Assembly (NCBI RefSeq): GCF_014712675.1
Contig: NZ_JACXSI010000012.1
Coordinates: 124,001-188,000, forward strand
Origin: Peribacillus faecalis
GTDB lineage: Bacteria; Bacillota; Bacilli; Bacillales; DSM-1321
Reading direction: 5' to 3'
DNA: 64,000 nucleotides
The translations under genes and the position numbers were made by a program. Shown here in pieces: positions 34,538 through 44,280 of this stretch (the stretch's first letter is position 1; each line of letters opens with the position of its first letter). The notes beneath the pieces are model-generated. The model ran no database searches, had not been told where the DNA came from, and saw nothing but the letters and a program-made list of their open reading frames with translations.

Positions 34538-37177
34538 TTATTTGACAAAACGCATAACGACTTTCTTCAGCTCCATCAATATGACTGCACCAACCGCAAG
34601 ACCAGCTGCAATCGCCCAATCATTGAATCCGAATGTATCCGGAATCGAGAATACATCGCGAGCTCCCGGCAAAGTCGTGATCGTATATAAAACTAAGCAA
34701 ACTCCCACTGCGCCAAGAACATATTTATTGCTGAATAAGCCGATTTCAAAAATCGTTTGCTTATTGGAGCGTGCGGCAAACGTTTGCAATGTGCGGGCTA
34801 AAATTAATGTTGTGAATGCCATCGCTACACTGATTTCTTCTGAATGCTGCAAACCGATGTATTGCGAGATGATAACGGCGATACCGATGACTAGGCCGCG
34901 CAATAGTACATCCTGCATAGTTCCGCCGGCAAAGATGCCTTCGCGAATATCTCTCGGCTTCCGGTTCATGACATCAGGCTCTGATTTTTCCATCCCGAGA
35001 GCAATCGCAGGCAGAGAATCATTAACCAAATTAATAAACAATAGCTGCAAAGCTGTAAACGGATTAACCCAGCCGATAATCATCGCAAATAAAATCGCAA
35101 TGATGGAGCCGACATTGCCGGCAAAAAGGTAAGCAATCGCCTTTTTAATGTTATCAAATACCGTTCGGCCAACTGCCACTGCTTTAACGATTGAAACGAA
35201 ATTATCGTCTGTTAAAATCATTGCCGCTGCGTCCTTGGCTACATCGGTACCACTTCCCATCGCTACACCAATGTCTGCCTGCTTTAAAGCAGGAGCATCA
35301 TTTACGCCATCACCAGTCATGCTTGTGATTCGTCCCTTTTTCTGCCAAGCTCGTACAATCCGAATTTTATTTTCCGGGGAAACACGAGCATAAACCGAAA
35401 TGTGCTTCAGTTTTTGGTCAAGCTCTTCATCTGACATTGCATCCAGCTCTTGGCCTGTTACAGCAATGTCACCTTCCTCCATTAAGCCAATATCACGGCC
35501 AATTGCCTGTGCTGTCGTCTTATGATCACCGGTAATCATCACCGTACGAATCCCGGCTTTCTTCGCTTCTTCAATTGAGCTGTAAACTTCTTCACGTGGA
35601 GGGTCGATCATAGCTGTCAATCCGACCAACACTAAGTCATACTCATCCTCAAGGCCAACCTCAATTTGTTCTGATTGTATTTCTTTATATCCATAAGCTA
35701 AAACCCGAAGCGCTTTGTTCGAAAAGTCTTCATTCGCCTCTTGAAAACGTTGGAGAATTTCACGAGTGAACGGCTGCTTCTCGCCATCAATCAATACTTG
35801 GCTGCAGCGCTCGAACATCACGTCCGGACCGCCTTTTACAAGCATTGCCTTTTGCTGATTGAATATGTGAATTGTTGTCATCAGCTTTCTGTCAGAATCA
35901 AAAGGAATTTCCGCTTCTCTCGGAAAGTTATCGCGGATTTCATTATAGTTTTTATTATTCTTATTGCTAAACGTAATTAACGCAACCTCTGTCGGATCGC
36001 CAAGCTCTTTGCCTTCTTCATTAATATGCGAATCATTGCAAAGAACTGCTATATGTATTAATGCTCTTTCACTATCTGTCCAAACATTTGGATCACTAGG
36101 GAATTTTTCTTTCTTTCCTTTAGGCAAATAATAATCGACAACCGTCATCTTATTTTGCGTTAGCGTACCAGTCTTATCTGTGCAAATAACGCTAGTCGAG
36201 CCGAGCGTTTCTACAGCAGGCAGCTTTCTGATAATAGCATGCTGCTTAGCCATTTTGCTCGTCCCGACAGACAACACAATCGTCACAATTGAAGATAGAG
36301 CTTCAGGAATCGCTGCCACTGCCACTGCCACTGCAAACATTAATGCATTTAAAATACCGACTGTCATATCAGCTGTATTATCTGAAAACCATAGTCTTCC
36401 TGCTTCAACCCCGAAAATGACGATACATAAAATAAGAATGGCTACTCCCAACTTCTTGCTGAATACTTCAAGCTTCCGTTGCAGCGGCGTAGCCTTTTCC
36501 TCTGCACTCTCTAACAGGCCGGCAATTTTCCCGATTTCTGTATCACTGCCTGTACCTGTCACAACAATTGTACCGCGGCCATATACGACCATTGCACCGC
36601 TGTATACCATATTGAAGCGGTCGCCCAGAGGAACATTGCCTTCGATTATATTAGAATGCTTTTCAACCGGCTCAGATTCTCCTGTCAACATGCCCTCCTC
36701 CAGCTTTAAGCTGCCGGACTCCAGCACCCGCCCATCAGCCGGTACATAATCCCCGGCCTCCAGCAGAACAATGTCGCCTTTCACCAGCTCGCGCGCCGGC
36801 AATGTTTGTCTAACGCCATCACGCACAACCTTTGCTTCCGGTGCCGAAAGCTGCCGAAGCGCATCAAGCGAGCTTTCAGCTTTCCTCGTTTGAATAACGC
36901 TAATAACAGCATTAATTATCAGTACGGCAAATATAATAATCGATTCCATTATTTCACCTAAAACTATTTGAACAATTGCAGCAATAAGCAAAACAATTAC
37001 CATCGGATCTTTGAAGTTATCCAAAAACAGCTTCCAAATCGGATCCCGCTTCTTTGCAGCAAGCTCATTGTAACCGTCCCGAGTTAACCTGTCTTTTACC
37101 TCAGCCGAGGATAAGCCTTCCTCTGTGCTGCCTACTGCTTTCAAAACATCCTCACTATTGTTGCGATAATAATCCAT
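34538..37177 (-). CDS. Calcium-translocating P-type ATPase
   Basis: About 879 residues from the ATG at 37177 (GGAGGGAG upstream). P2A-type pump: actuator MLTGESEPV, membrane PEALSSIV (Ca-binding helix 4), phosphorylation site DKTGTLTQNK, nucleotide KGGPDVMFERC, hinge MITGDHKTTAQAIG and TGDGVNDAPALKQADIG, helix 6 NLVNDSLPAIALG. N, D and P/E residues of the single high-affinity Ca site are in place. Similar to B. subtilis YloB. It should export Ca2+ (or bring it into forespores). Confidence 0.92.
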   Translation of the reverse strand: MDYYRNNSEDVLKAVGSTEEGLSSAEVKDRLTRDGYNELAAKKRDPIWKLFLDNFKDPMVIVLLIAAIVQIVLGEIMESIIIFAVLIINAVISVIQTRKAESSLDALRQLSAPEAKVVRDGVRQTLPARELVKGDIVLLEAGDYVPADGRVLESGSLKLEEGMLTGESEPVEKHSNIIEGNVPLGDRFNMVYSGAMVVYGRGTIVVTGTGSDTEIGKIAGLLESAEEKATPLQRKLEVFSKKLGVAILILCIVIFGVEAGRLWFSDNTADMTVGILNALMFAVAVAVAAIPEALSSIVTIVLSVGTSKMAKQHAIIRKLPAVETLGSTSVICTDKTGTLTQNKMTVVDYYLPKGKKEKFPSDPNVWTDSERALIHIAVLCNDSHINEEGKELGDPTEVALITFSNKNNKNYNEIRDNFPREAEIPFDSDRKLMTTIHIFNQQKAMLVKGGPDVMFERCSQVLIDGEKQPFTREILQRFQEANEDFSNKALRVLAYGYKEIQSEQIEVGLEDEYDLVLVGLTAMIDPPREEVYSSIEEAKKAGIRTVMITGDHKTTAQAIGRDIGLMEEGDIAVTGQELDAMSDEELDQKLKHISVYARVSPENKIRIVRAWQKKGRITSMTGDGVNDAPALKQADIGVAMGSGTDVAKDAAAMILTDDNFVSIVKAVAVGRTVFDNIKKAIAYLFAGNVGSIIAILFAMIIGWVNPFTALQLLFINLVNDSLPAIALGMEKSEPDVMNRKPRDIREGIFAGGTMQDVLLRGLVIGIAVIISQYIGLQHSEEISVAMAFTTLILARTLQTFAARSNKQTIFEIGLFSNKYVLGAVGVCLVLYTITTLPGARDVFSIPDTFGFNDWAIAAGLAVGAVILMELKKVVMRFVK

Positions 37178-37305
37178 AAAAACAGCTCCCTCCTGCGACA
37201 ATGCTCACTTTCACTCATGTATTTACTATCTTATAAAAACCAAATTAATATGCTTTTATTTTAGCAAAAAAAAAATAGTTATGAGACATTTCCAAAAATT
37301 AAAAA

Positions 37306-37502
37306 GAAAAACCGGAACCGGTCCTTTTTTATCATGAATATGCTGCATAGATTCGCCTCGATGAAAAAGGAGACATGCGGGAGGACGAAGATGAATCACA
37401 CGAGAAACCCGTTTTTGGTTTCTTGGGGGAGGCAGCTAAGGACCAAGTATGGCAGGTGTAAGGTTAGACATCTATCTTAGTTCCAAAATATTCATTTTCT
37501 TA
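37306..37502 (+). repeat. Modular hairpin repeat, copy G
   Basis: 5' box with perfect ACCGG/CCGGT arms, stem 1 (TCCTTTTT near 37319, AAAAAGGA near 37364), CATGC with partly mismatched partner GTATG, GAAACC/GGTTTC hairpin, AAGGTTAGACA and AT tail. No CATCGGC or CAGCGAC modules. Between the 5' ends/decayed genes, not after a plus-strand stop. Confidence 0.78.
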
Positions 37503-37510
37503 TTTGCAAA

Positions 37511-37542
37511 GAAAAACCGGAACCGGTCCTTTTTTATCATGA
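37511..37542 (+). repeat. Solo 5' box immediately after copy G
   Basis: Same 5' box as copy G over about 30 bases (GAAAAACCGGAACCGGTCC, T-run, ATCATGA), starting eight bases past its tail. This suggests a tandem duplication or a second insertion that lost the rest. Confidence 0.7.
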
Positions 37543-37639
37543 TTTTTGCATAAAAAAGCCTACAAAAAAAGTCAAAAGAAGACTATTTTGCAGGCCTGAG
37601 TTGCTTATTAATGTGATATTTTATTGTCGTTCCGCCGTT

Positions 37640-38215
37640 CCACGTTATTTTACATGAATACCATTATAGACAGCCACAGTGAAGTCTGCTCTAGTTGCAT
37701 AATCACTCACCCGGTATGAAAACCGCCTGTACGGTCGATGCTGTTCATTGTTGCAATCGCGTCATAAGCCCAATTTCAGGCACCTCTTTATAAACAGGTT
37801 TGAGTTGGCACTTTCAACTCCTGTCGTTTTAATATTAAATTTCATTCTTAACAATTACAGCCATTTGCGCTCTAGTCAACTTTTCATTCGGACGGAATGT
37901 CTCGTCCGGGAAACAGTTGATGACACCCAGTTCTTTTATAGCAGCGATATCCTTCGCAAAAGTATGTTTTCCATTAACATCCTGGAAATACTCCAGCTTC
38001 TTCGGTTTATGATTTAAAATGCGGTTAATAATTGCCGATGCTTGTTGCACTAATAAATTTTTTATCCCCTACATAAATTCCCGAATGCGGTATTCCCTCT
38101 TTATATGTATCAGAGTATTACCCGTCACAGATGATGCTTGTCCTTTCGCCAGAAAGAATGGCAGTAAAAAGGATACCATCATATGCCATTTATCGACCTT
38201 TTCCTATCGGGAATG
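37640..38215 (-). pseudogene. Decayed secreted wall protein (NlpC/P60-like plus SLH domains)
   Basis: Fragments in several minus-strand frames. From the 5' end: a signal-peptide-like stretch (MMVSFLLPFFLAKGQASSV, near 38195); a piece like an NlpC/P60 peptidase (DTYKEGIPHSGIYVGDKKFI, near 38115-38060); an SLH domain (YFQDVNGKHTFAKDIAAIK, GVINCFPDETFRPNEKLTRA, 37990-37835); and a second frameshifted SLH piece (WAYDAIATMNSI, TRADFTVAVYNGIHVK, 37740-37650). Stops and frameshifts separate them. A cell-surface hydrolase anchored by SLH domains has been lost here. Confidence 0.7.
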
Positions 38216-38291
38216 ACATAAAACAAGCCAAAAGAGCTACTCCAAAAGTCATTGCTGACTGTAGAGCAGCCCCATCATCTGCTTATTCAAA

Positions 38292-39161
38292 TTAAATATC
38301 AATCAAAATTTCATCAACTTCCTGATCTTTAGCCCTCGCTAAAATTTGCATACGGACAGACAGCTGCTGCATCATAAAATGCAAAGTCAGCTCCGGGTTA
38401 TTATCCGGATCTTCACTCGCTTCTGCTCCCTCTTGATTAATTTTATAAGCATAGACTGCCAATTCCTCCATTTTCTGTGTGACAACATCGAACAATTCCG
38501 GCTGTTCTTTAATCAATCTTTGCAGCAAATACGTGCCATAAGCGATATGTCTCGATTCATCTTTTTTCAAATAGCCGATGCCCTTCAGCAACCCTGGCAT
38601 TATGCCCGCTTCCTCCAACGCATTATAGAAGGAGAAATAACCTGTTTCAGCGAGAACCCCCTCTACAAACATGTTATAAACGGTTGCCGCTTCTGCCTGA
38701 GCCCGAGGAGATTGGTCTTCACTCAATCGCTCCATAGCCTCTGGCAGCACTTCATAAAATACTTCCTTATATGCTCCTGTATGCAAATGTGAGAGGTCGT
38801 CTTTCTCCCCAATTGCATCCAAAACTAACCTGAAAAACTCCGTATGTTTTGCTTCCTCATAGAGAAACGTAGTCAGAAACATTTCCTCTTCCAGACGACC
38901 TTCCTTGGCAATCGCCATGATTAACGGCAATAAATCAAGTGTTACCGCTTCTTCACCAGCCTGAAACTGAGCAATCAGCCGCAAAATGCCGGCCTTCTTC
39001 GCATCGCTTAATTCCGCCCAATCCTTCGCATCTTGTGTAAAATCTATATCAGAAGGATTCCAAATGCCGAATTTCTTTGCCTTTTGATACAATTTGTAAG
39101 GAAATGATTCCTCATCTAATCCTTTCGCACTAGTTGTGATGATCACTCTCTCCTTAGACAT
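38292..39161 (-). CDS. R2-like ligand-binding oxidase (R2lox)
   Basis: About 289 residues, ferritin-like four-helix fold. Start at 39161, after AAGGGAGAA; the upstream in-frame ATG includes this site. Metal ligands visible: E70, E103 with H106 (EEAKH), E167, E202 with H205 (DESRH). Val73 and Tyr162 occupy the positions that form the Tyr-Val ether cross-link in R2lox. These proteins hold a Mn/Fe centre and a bound fatty acid; they are not ribonucleotide reductase R2, and no R1 gene is near. Function in the cell is unknown. Divergent from a GAF-LuxR regulator. Confidence 0.87.
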   Translation of the reverse strand: MSKERVIITTSAKGLDEESFPYKLYQKAKKFGIWNPSDIDFTQDAKDWAELSDAKKAGILRLIAQFQAGEEAVTLDLLPLIMAIAKEGRLEEEMFLTTFLYEEAKHTEFFRLVLDAIGEKDDLSHLHTGAYKEVFYEVLPEAMERLSEDQSPRAQAEAATVYNMFVEGVLAETGYFSFYNALEEAGIMPGLLKGIGYLKKDESRHIAYGTYLLQRLIKEQPELFDVVTQKMEELAVYAYKINQEGAEASEDPDNNPELTLHFMMQQLSVRMQILARAKDQEVDEILIDI

Positions 39162-39193
39162 AGCAACTTCTCCCTTCATATTGACGCATCGTA

Positions 39194-39219
39194 TTGTAAG
39201 CGCTTTACAAGTATTGTAA
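39194..39219. promoter_or_regulatory. Palindrome between R2lox and LuxR genes
   Basis: TTGTAAGCGCTTTACAA (39194-39210) has arms TTGTAA/TTACAA; a third TTGTAA follows at 39214. It resembles a cre box with one extra central base, so CcpA control is the alternative to binding by the neighbouring LuxR protein. Confidence 0.5.
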
Positions 39220-39272
39220 TATGAACTTATATGTATATGAATATCTGAAAATATAGGGGGGAAAATCGTCGA

Positions 39273-39959
39273 ATGCTAAGTCAAACACTCAAAGACTATA
39301 TGAAAGATGTCGCATCAATTAAAAATGCCGAAAAGCAAATCGAAATGATGATTCGCGGCTGCATCGAATATTTCCCTTTCCAAAGAGCCTCACTCTTCTC
39401 ATTCTCGCATATCAATTTCATCGGAGAAGGGGTTTACCAAATCGAAAAAGACAAATTAAGCAAAATGTCTTGGCTGAAGCAAGATATTCGTACTTTCCCG
39501 CTCGTTCACTATGCCATCACCCATAATCAGCCGTTGTATATTAAAAATGAAAACTTGCAGTACACACTACCCCCGGAATATGAGCCCTATTTCGACTTAA
39601 CATCGTTGGCCATCATACCAATCAGTAAGCAGCATACCGTCGTTGGCTGTGCTTTCATTGATCGATACACCGGAAAGCAGCCTTTTGATGATCAGCAATT
39701 AAAGCAAATCTTTCACTATTTCCAGCAGCTATTCCACAGTTTATCTCATCTTCCCCAGTTAAATCCCGTTTTGAGCAAAAGAGAAATAGAAGTTTTACAA
39801 CATTTAGCCAATGGTTACGCCATTAAAGAAATGGCATCAATGATGAACATTAGTGTTTTCACAGTCCGTGATTATTTGACCGCCGCTATAAGAAAACTCG
39901 GTGTCAATCATCGCTCACATGCGGTTGCAGAAGGTTTCAGAAAAGGGATATTAAAGTAA
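39273..39959 (+). CDS. GAF-domain LuxR-type transcriptional regulator
   Basis: 228 residues. N-terminal GAF-like sensor (about 15-150, IEYFPFQRASLFSFSH, LAIIPISKQHTVVGCAFID) and a C-terminal LuxR helix-turn-helix (LSKREIEVLQHLANGYAIKE, MNISVFTVRDYLTAAIRKLG). No receiver domain, so it senses a ligand directly. GGGGGG precedes the ATG by nine bases. Divergent arrangement with R2lox suggests it controls that gene. Confidence 0.8.
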   Translation: MLSQTLKDYMKDVASIKNAEKQIEMMIRGCIEYFPFQRASLFSFSHINFIGEGVYQIEKDKLSKMSWLKQDIRTFPLVHYAITHNQPLYIKNENLQYTLPPEYEPYFDLTSLAIIPISKQHTVVGCAFIDRYTGKQPFDDQQLKQIFHYFQQLFHSLSHLPQLNPVLSKREIEVLQHLANGYAIKEMASMMNISVFTVRDYLTAAIRKLGVNHRSHAVAEGFRKGILK

Positions 39960-40048
39960 GCGATTGCTACAATCTAACATTGGTTGACCTGACTGTTTGC
40001 TTTATAATGGAACTATCTTGAAAAGAGGAAAGGAAAAACACAGCAACG

Positions 40049-40780
40049 ATGAGTTCCAAAACAAACTTAGACTTACAGCATTTCATGGAAACGAAGAAAG
40101 AATTAACACGCTTTATGATGACATATAAGTGTGCGATGGATGAGATAGAAACAAAAATAAACGTATTAAAACAAGAATTTCAATATATACATGAATACAA
40201 TCCGATTGAGCATGTCAGAAGCCGGCTGAAATCTCCGGAGAGCATCATTCAAAAAATGTACCGTAAAAACGGAGGTACTGTTTCATTAGATGAATTGAAG
40301 GAAAATATTCGGGACATTGCGGGCGTACGAATCATTTGCTCCTTTATTTCTGATATATACAGAATCAGCGATATGATCCAAAAACAAAAAGATGTCGAAT
40401 TAGTCAGCCTGAAAGATTACATTAAAAATCCGAAGCCAAATGGCTACAGAAGTTTGCATCTTATAATTAAGATACCGGTCTTTATGTCTGACAGAGAAGA
40501 GCATGTATATGTAGAATTGCAAATTCGGACAATGGCGATGGATTTCTGGGCCAGCCTCGAGCATAAAATCTATTATAAATATCAGAATGCAATTCCTGAG
40601 AATATGTTAGAAGAACTAAAAGAAGCTGCTTATACCGCTTCAGAACTCGACAAGAAGATGGAGAAGCTTCATAAGGAAATAGGCAAAATTAAAGAAGATA
40701 CTAATCAACAATTAAAGATTGATAATCAAACGATGAATGTACCTTCAGAATTGATCAATATGCTATTAGCACAAAAATAA
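40049..40780 (+). CDS. ywaC: Small alarmone synthetase, RelP/YwaC type
   Basis: 243 residues, a (p)ppGpp synthetase domain without hydrolase or regulatory domains. Conserved NPIEHVRSRLKSPESIIQKM, IRDIAGVRIICSFISDIY, KNPKPNGYRSLHLI, VYVELQIRTMAMDFWASLEHK. RelP/YwaC fits better than RelQ because of the KSPESI and ICSFISDIY blocks; about 30 residues longer than YwaC at the C-terminus. The ribosome site (AAAGGA) is unusually far, about 14 bases from the ATG. YwaC is induced by cell-wall stress in B. subtilis. Confidence 0.88.
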   Translation: MSSKTNLDLQHFMETKKELTRFMMTYKCAMDEIETKINVLKQEFQYIHEYNPIEHVRSRLKSPESIIQKMYRKNGGTVSLDELKENIRDIAGVRIICSFISDIYRISDMIQKQKDVELVSLKDYIKNPKPNGYRSLHLIIKIPVFMSDREEHVYVELQIRTMAMDFWASLEHKIYYKYQNAIPENMLEELKEAAYTASELDKKMEKLHKEIGKIKEDTNQQLKIDNQTMNVPSELINMLLAQK

Positions 40781-40802
40781 ACTCCAGCAACAGCTGGAGT
40801 TT
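40779..40802 (+). terminator. Terminator of ywaC
   Basis: AAACTCCAG/CTGGAGTTT with a six-base loop, starting inside the stop codon. Confidence 0.75.
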
Positions 40803-40945
40803 ACTTCTTGTAGTAAATTAAATAATTGTTAGTAGAATCATGTCAAACCCTGCTTTTAGTTTAATAGATTGCCTTGCCTTCTTCAAGCTGACTTGAAGCA
40901 TTGTCCGATTTTATTCAATTCTTCCACCATGATAATTCACATATA

Positions 40946-40975
40946 GAAAAACCGTTACCGGTCCTTTTTCTTGAA
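40946..40975 (+). repeat. Solo 5' box of modular repeat (copy H)
   Basis: GAAAAACCGTTACCGGTCC plus T-run, identical to the box of copies A, B and I. No further modules. Between the converging ywaC and LacI genes. Confidence 0.7.
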
Positions 40976-41014
40976 TGCTACCTAATAAAGCAGTAAAGGA
41001 CGAAATTATTCACA

Positions 41015-42223
41015 TTACATCCTTTTCTCTTCCCTATTTATAACCGATTCCCGTTCGACTAGAGATACAGGCAACATATAACTATTCCGGACTTTTTCGC
41101 CCTTCGCTTTACGGATCACAATCGTAACAGCCGTTTCTGCCTTCAAAAATATATTTTGATCAACCGTCGTCAGTTCCGGATTGCAATAGCGACTGAAATA
41201 AATATTATCAAATCCCATAATCGACAAATCCTGTGGGATACGAAATCCCCTTTTCAAAAAACCCTTCATTAATCCAATCGCCATAATGTCAGCTGGACAA
41301 AATACCGCGTCATAGTTCCTGCCGCTCTCAGCTATGATGTTAGCAAGATTAATTCCTTCATCATAACTGTATTTATTTTTCGAGATAAATATATCTTCGC
41401 TCTTATACTCAATACCATATGCTTCAAGAGCTTCCTTATATCCTTCAATCCTCTTATCAATAAAATTACCGTAATCATTCTCGCAACCGGCAAATGCAAT
41501 TCTTTTATGACCTTTCAAAATTAAATATTCAACACTATTAAACGTTCCTTTTTGATCTTCAGAAGTTAAATTCACAAAGTCTGGATGAGTGCCATATTCA
41601 TCAACGACAACAACCGGCTCATCCACAGTTAATAGTATTCTCTCAAGATTTTCGGGGATTTGCCCCACTATAATAAAACCTAAAAAATGATGGTTCGCCA
41701 CTTCACTATATGATTGTTCTTCCAGTGTATTAAATATTTTAATTGATAAATTATTTTCTTGTGCCGTATGTTTTACCCCGCTAATAAATTCTTGATAAAA
41801 TGGATTGCTTTCGATTAATGTATGACGGTAATCTTTCTCCATCTTAATAAAAATCGCCAAGGTCGAAGGCAAGGTATTCATGAGCTGGTCAAGGCGATCA
41901 CTTGGTAAATATCCCTTCTCACGGATGATTTTTTGCAGTTTTTTCTTTGTTTGTTCCGGTAATGAACCGATTTTAGTTTTTATAAATGATTGCATGAAAT
42001 CGTGATAAAATGGATGCGGTTCTTCTCTTGATTCAGAAGCCTGAAGTGCTAAATTTCTGGCCGAACTGTTCGGCACATATCCGAGCTCTTTGATTGTTTG
42101 TAAGACTCGCTCTTTCGTCTCAGCTGATACTTTATCGACATCATTTAAGACATACGAAACGGTAGCCTTTGAAACATTCGCTTTTTTTGCCACATCAGCT
42201 ATTGTCACCTTATGCGTCTTCAT
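41015..42223 (-). CDS. LacI-family regulator with extra N-terminal segment
   Basis: About 402 residues from the ATG at 42223 (GGAGG upstream), some 60-70 longer than usual. HTH at 6-28 (TIADVAKKANVSKATVSYVL) and hinge (VSAETKERVLQTIKELGYVP, ending at 51). Residues 84-107 (LPEQTKKKLQKIIREKGYLP) look like a second, diverged copy of the hinge-proximal helices without its own recognition helix. A sugar-binding domain follows. Downstream of the PTS gene on the same strand; the GTTAAC repeats upstream of that gene are a likely operator. Confidence 0.82.
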   Translation of the reverse strand: MKTHKVTIADVAKKANVSKATVSYVLNDVDKVSAETKERVLQTIKELGYVPNSSARNLALQASESREEPHPFYHDFMQSFIKTKIGSLPEQTKKKLQKIIREKGYLPSDRLDQLMNTLPSTLAIFIKMEKDYRHTLIESNPFYQEFISGVKHTAQENNLSIKIFNTLEEQSYSEVANHHFLGFIIVGQIPENLERILLTVDEPVVVVDEYGTHPDFVNLTSEDQKGTFNSVEYLILKGHKRIAFAGCENDYGNFIDKRIEGYKEALEAYGIEYKSEDIFISKNKYSYDEGINLANIIAESGRNYDAVFCPADIMAIGLMKGFLKRGFRIPQDLSIMGFDNIYFSRYCNPELTTVDQNIFLKAETAVTIVIRKAKGEKVRNSYMLPVSLVERESVINREEKRM

Positions 42224-42290
42224 TTTTTCCTCCACAACATGTCAATAAACCTAATTTTACCGCTATCCTTGCATTTGTAAATAGAAATAA

Positions 42291-42440
42291 GAAAAACCGT
42301 TACCGGTCCTTTTTCATTTTTGTATTCGCCTCTTGAATTCACTTGAATGAAAAAGGGAGACATGCGGGAACCGAAATGCAGAAGCGGCCCGCAAGCAAGG
42401 CAGGTGTATGGTCAGACAACTATCTAAGTTCTATAGCTTT
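42291..42440 (+). repeat. Modular hairpin repeat, copy I (3'-rearranged)
   Basis: Intact 5' box and stem 1 (TCCTTTTTCATT/AATGAAAAAGG), GACATGCGG, then the start of the long module (GCAGAAGCGGCCCGCAAGCA) fused directly to AGGCAGGTGTATGGTCAGACA and a tail. The GCATGGC partner and inner modules are missing, as if by deletion. Antisense to both flanking genes. Confidence 0.72.
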
Positions 42441-42455
42441 ATACTTAATCAGAAA

Positions 42456-42506
42456 AAAATGGGCCTCTCATTCATGATTTGATCACTTTTGAGAAAGACC
42501 CATTTT
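42456..42506 (-). terminator. Terminator of the PTS gene
   Basis: AAAATGGG/CCCATTTT with inner CTCTCA/TGAGA pairing; followed on the minus strand by a T-run. Confidence 0.7.
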
Positions 42507-42511
42507 AACGA

Positions 42512-44185
42512 TTACATAATCTCTTTAATATAATTTTTCAGCGTATCCGATTTGCCGCCGAAAATTGCTTGAACACCGCCTGATACTTCGAGTACACCCG
42601 CAGCACCCAGCTTTTTCAATTGGTTTTTATCAACTTTTTTTGCATCTTTTACTTCAACGCGAAGTCGGGTGATACAAGCATCGATATTTTCAATGTTGTC
42701 GCTTCCGCCTAATGCTTCTAACACGTTTGGAGCGATTTCGCGAAGCTCATCATTGCCAGAGGTTTTTGAAGCTGTTTTTGTGCCTGTTTGACCTGTTTTT
42801 TCTTGATAATCAGCTTTTGTATATAGTTTCGTTTCTTCATCATCTTCTTCACGACCAGGTGTTTTCAGATTGAACTTCTTGATCACGAAACTGAATATGA
42901 AGTAGTAAAGAACAAAGTAGACAACACCGACAAGCAGTACATAATACCAGTTAGTTGAAACCCCTGCACCTGCCGGCAAAAGACCAAATAATGTAAAGTC
43001 AATCAGACCGCCAGAGAATGTCATACCGATGAATACGTTTAACATATCCATTAACATGAATGACAGACCGGCCAATACTGCGTGAATCACGAATAACCAA
43101 GGAGCAACAAATAAGAATGTGAATTCAATTGGCTCTGTAATACCTGTTAAAGCAGCAGTACCCGCAGCTGAGAATAGCAGTGAACCGACTAATACTTTCT
43201 TAGCAGGTTTTGCACATTTGTACATTGCAAGTGCCGCACCAAGCAGACCGAACATCATGAATGGGAACTTACCGGCCATATAACGTGTCGTTCCGGAAAC
43301 AATTTCACTCATTGTTCCTTGAGAAGCGCCTACTAAATCACTCATTGAGCCTAATTGTTGGAAGTAAGCCGGGCTTGCTCCACTAATAACTGTTTTAGTA
43401 CCATCGATGATAACATCTGCTTGTACGAAAGAAGAGTACCAGAATGGCGTATAGAAAACATGATGAAGACCGAACGGAATTAATGAACGTTCGATTAAAC
43501 CATAGAAGAATGTGCCAACTAAGCCTGAACCTTGAACAAGCTCAGATAACCAAGCGATGCCGTCTTGAACAACAGGCCAGACAAATGCCAATAAAGCACC
43601 GACAAGCGCCATTACTAAAGACGTAATGATTGGAACGAAACGAGATCCCGCAAAGAATGAGAACATAGGGTTAAAAGTAATATTATAATAGCGATTGTGC
43701 AGTATACTTGTTACAATCCCTGCGATAATACCACCGAACACTGACATATTTAATGTAAATATACCAAGCGATGTCGTAACATATGTACCATATTCCCCAA
43801 CATTATCAGCTGTTACAACACCTAATGTTGTGTAACCTAAACCTAATAATGTAGAAATAACCTGATTCATAACTAAATATCCGAAGATCGCAGCTAAACC
43901 TGCAGTACCTTTATCGTCTTTAGCTAAGCCGACTGCAACACCGACTGCGAATAAAATCGGCAAGTTTCCGAAAATGATATTACCGATATCATTCATAATT
44001 TGAAGTATAGCTTTAACTGCATCTAAATTTACGAATGAAATAAGCGGATTATAAATGGACGGTGCATTTTCCAAAGAAGCAATTCCGATCAAGGCACCAC
44101 CGATACCCAGTAAAATACCGGCAATCGGTAAAGCGGCAATCGGAAGCATAATTGCTTTACCAATACGTTGCAAATACTTAAACAT
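42512..44185 (-). CDS. PTS sugar transporter, EIICB (glucose/maltose/GlcNAc class)
   Basis: 557 residues. EIIC membrane domain ([70 protein letters not shown]) and C-terminal EIIB with phosphoacceptor Cys in [13 protein letters not shown]. No EIIA, so it needs a partner elsewhere (often the glucose EIIA). The sugar could be maltose, glucose or an amino sugar. Regulated by the adjacent LacI protein and probably CcpA. Confidence 0.88.
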   Translation of the reverse strand: MFKYLQRIGKAIMLPIAALPIAGILLGIGGALIGIASLENAPSIYNPLISFVNLDAVKAILQIMNDIGNIIFGNLPILFAVGVAVGLAKDDKGTAGLAAIFGYLVMNQVISTLLGLGYTTLGVVTADNVGEYGTYVTTSLGIFTLNMSVFGGIIAGIVTSILHNRYYNITFNPMFSFFAGSRFVPIITSLVMALVGALLAFVWPVVQDGIAWLSELVQGSGLVGTFFYGLIERSLIPFGLHHVFYTPFWYSSFVQADVIIDGTKTVISGASPAYFQQLGSMSDLVGASQGTMSEIVSGTTRYMAGKFPFMMFGLLGAALAMYKCAKPAKKVLVGSLLFSAAGTAALTGITEPIEFTFLFVAPWLFVIHAVLAGLSFMLMDMLNVFIGMTFSGGLIDFTLFGLLPAGAGVSTNWYYVLLVGVVYFVLYYFIFSFVIKKFNLKTPGREEDDEETKLYTKADYQEKTGQTGTKTASKTSGNDELREIAPNVLEALGGSDNIENIDACITRLRVEVKDAKKVDKNQLKKLGAAGVLEVSGGVQAIFGGKSDTLKNYIKEIM

Positions 44186-44214
44186 TTGATTTTTCTTCCT
44201 TTCCTCATCAACTA

Positions 44215-44238
44215 GTTAACATTGGTTAAGCGGTTAAC
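44215..44238 (-). promoter_or_regulatory. Candidate LacI operator upstream of the PTS gene
   Basis: Three repeats: GTTAAC (44215), GTTAAG (44225), GTTAAC (44233). TTAAC-attg-GTTAA is a perfect palindrome. Located about 30-50 bases before the start codon, downstream of a minus-strand TATAGT box. Confidence 0.5.
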
Positions 44239-44266
44239 TTATCCAAAATACTATATCACAATAAAA

Positions 44267-44280
44267 AGCAAACGCTTTCA
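44267..44280 (-). promoter_or_regulatory. CcpA cre site
   Basis: Minus strand TGAAAGCGTTTGCT agrees with the cre consensus TGWAANCGNTNWCA at all but one or two positions. It overlaps the -35 region of the PTS promoter, a repressing position. Confidence 0.7.

Noticed and set aside
34485-35132. 215-codon plus-strand frame
   Set aside because: Antisense shadow of the Ca-ATPase; composition rich in Ser/Thr/Ala and no ribosome site.
36180-36749. 189-codon plus-strand frame
   Set aside because: Another antisense shadow of the Ca-ATPase, whose motifs are unambiguous.
38292-39161. Ribonucleotide reductase beta subunit
   Set aside because: Val73 and Tyr162 and lack of an R1 gene point to R2lox.
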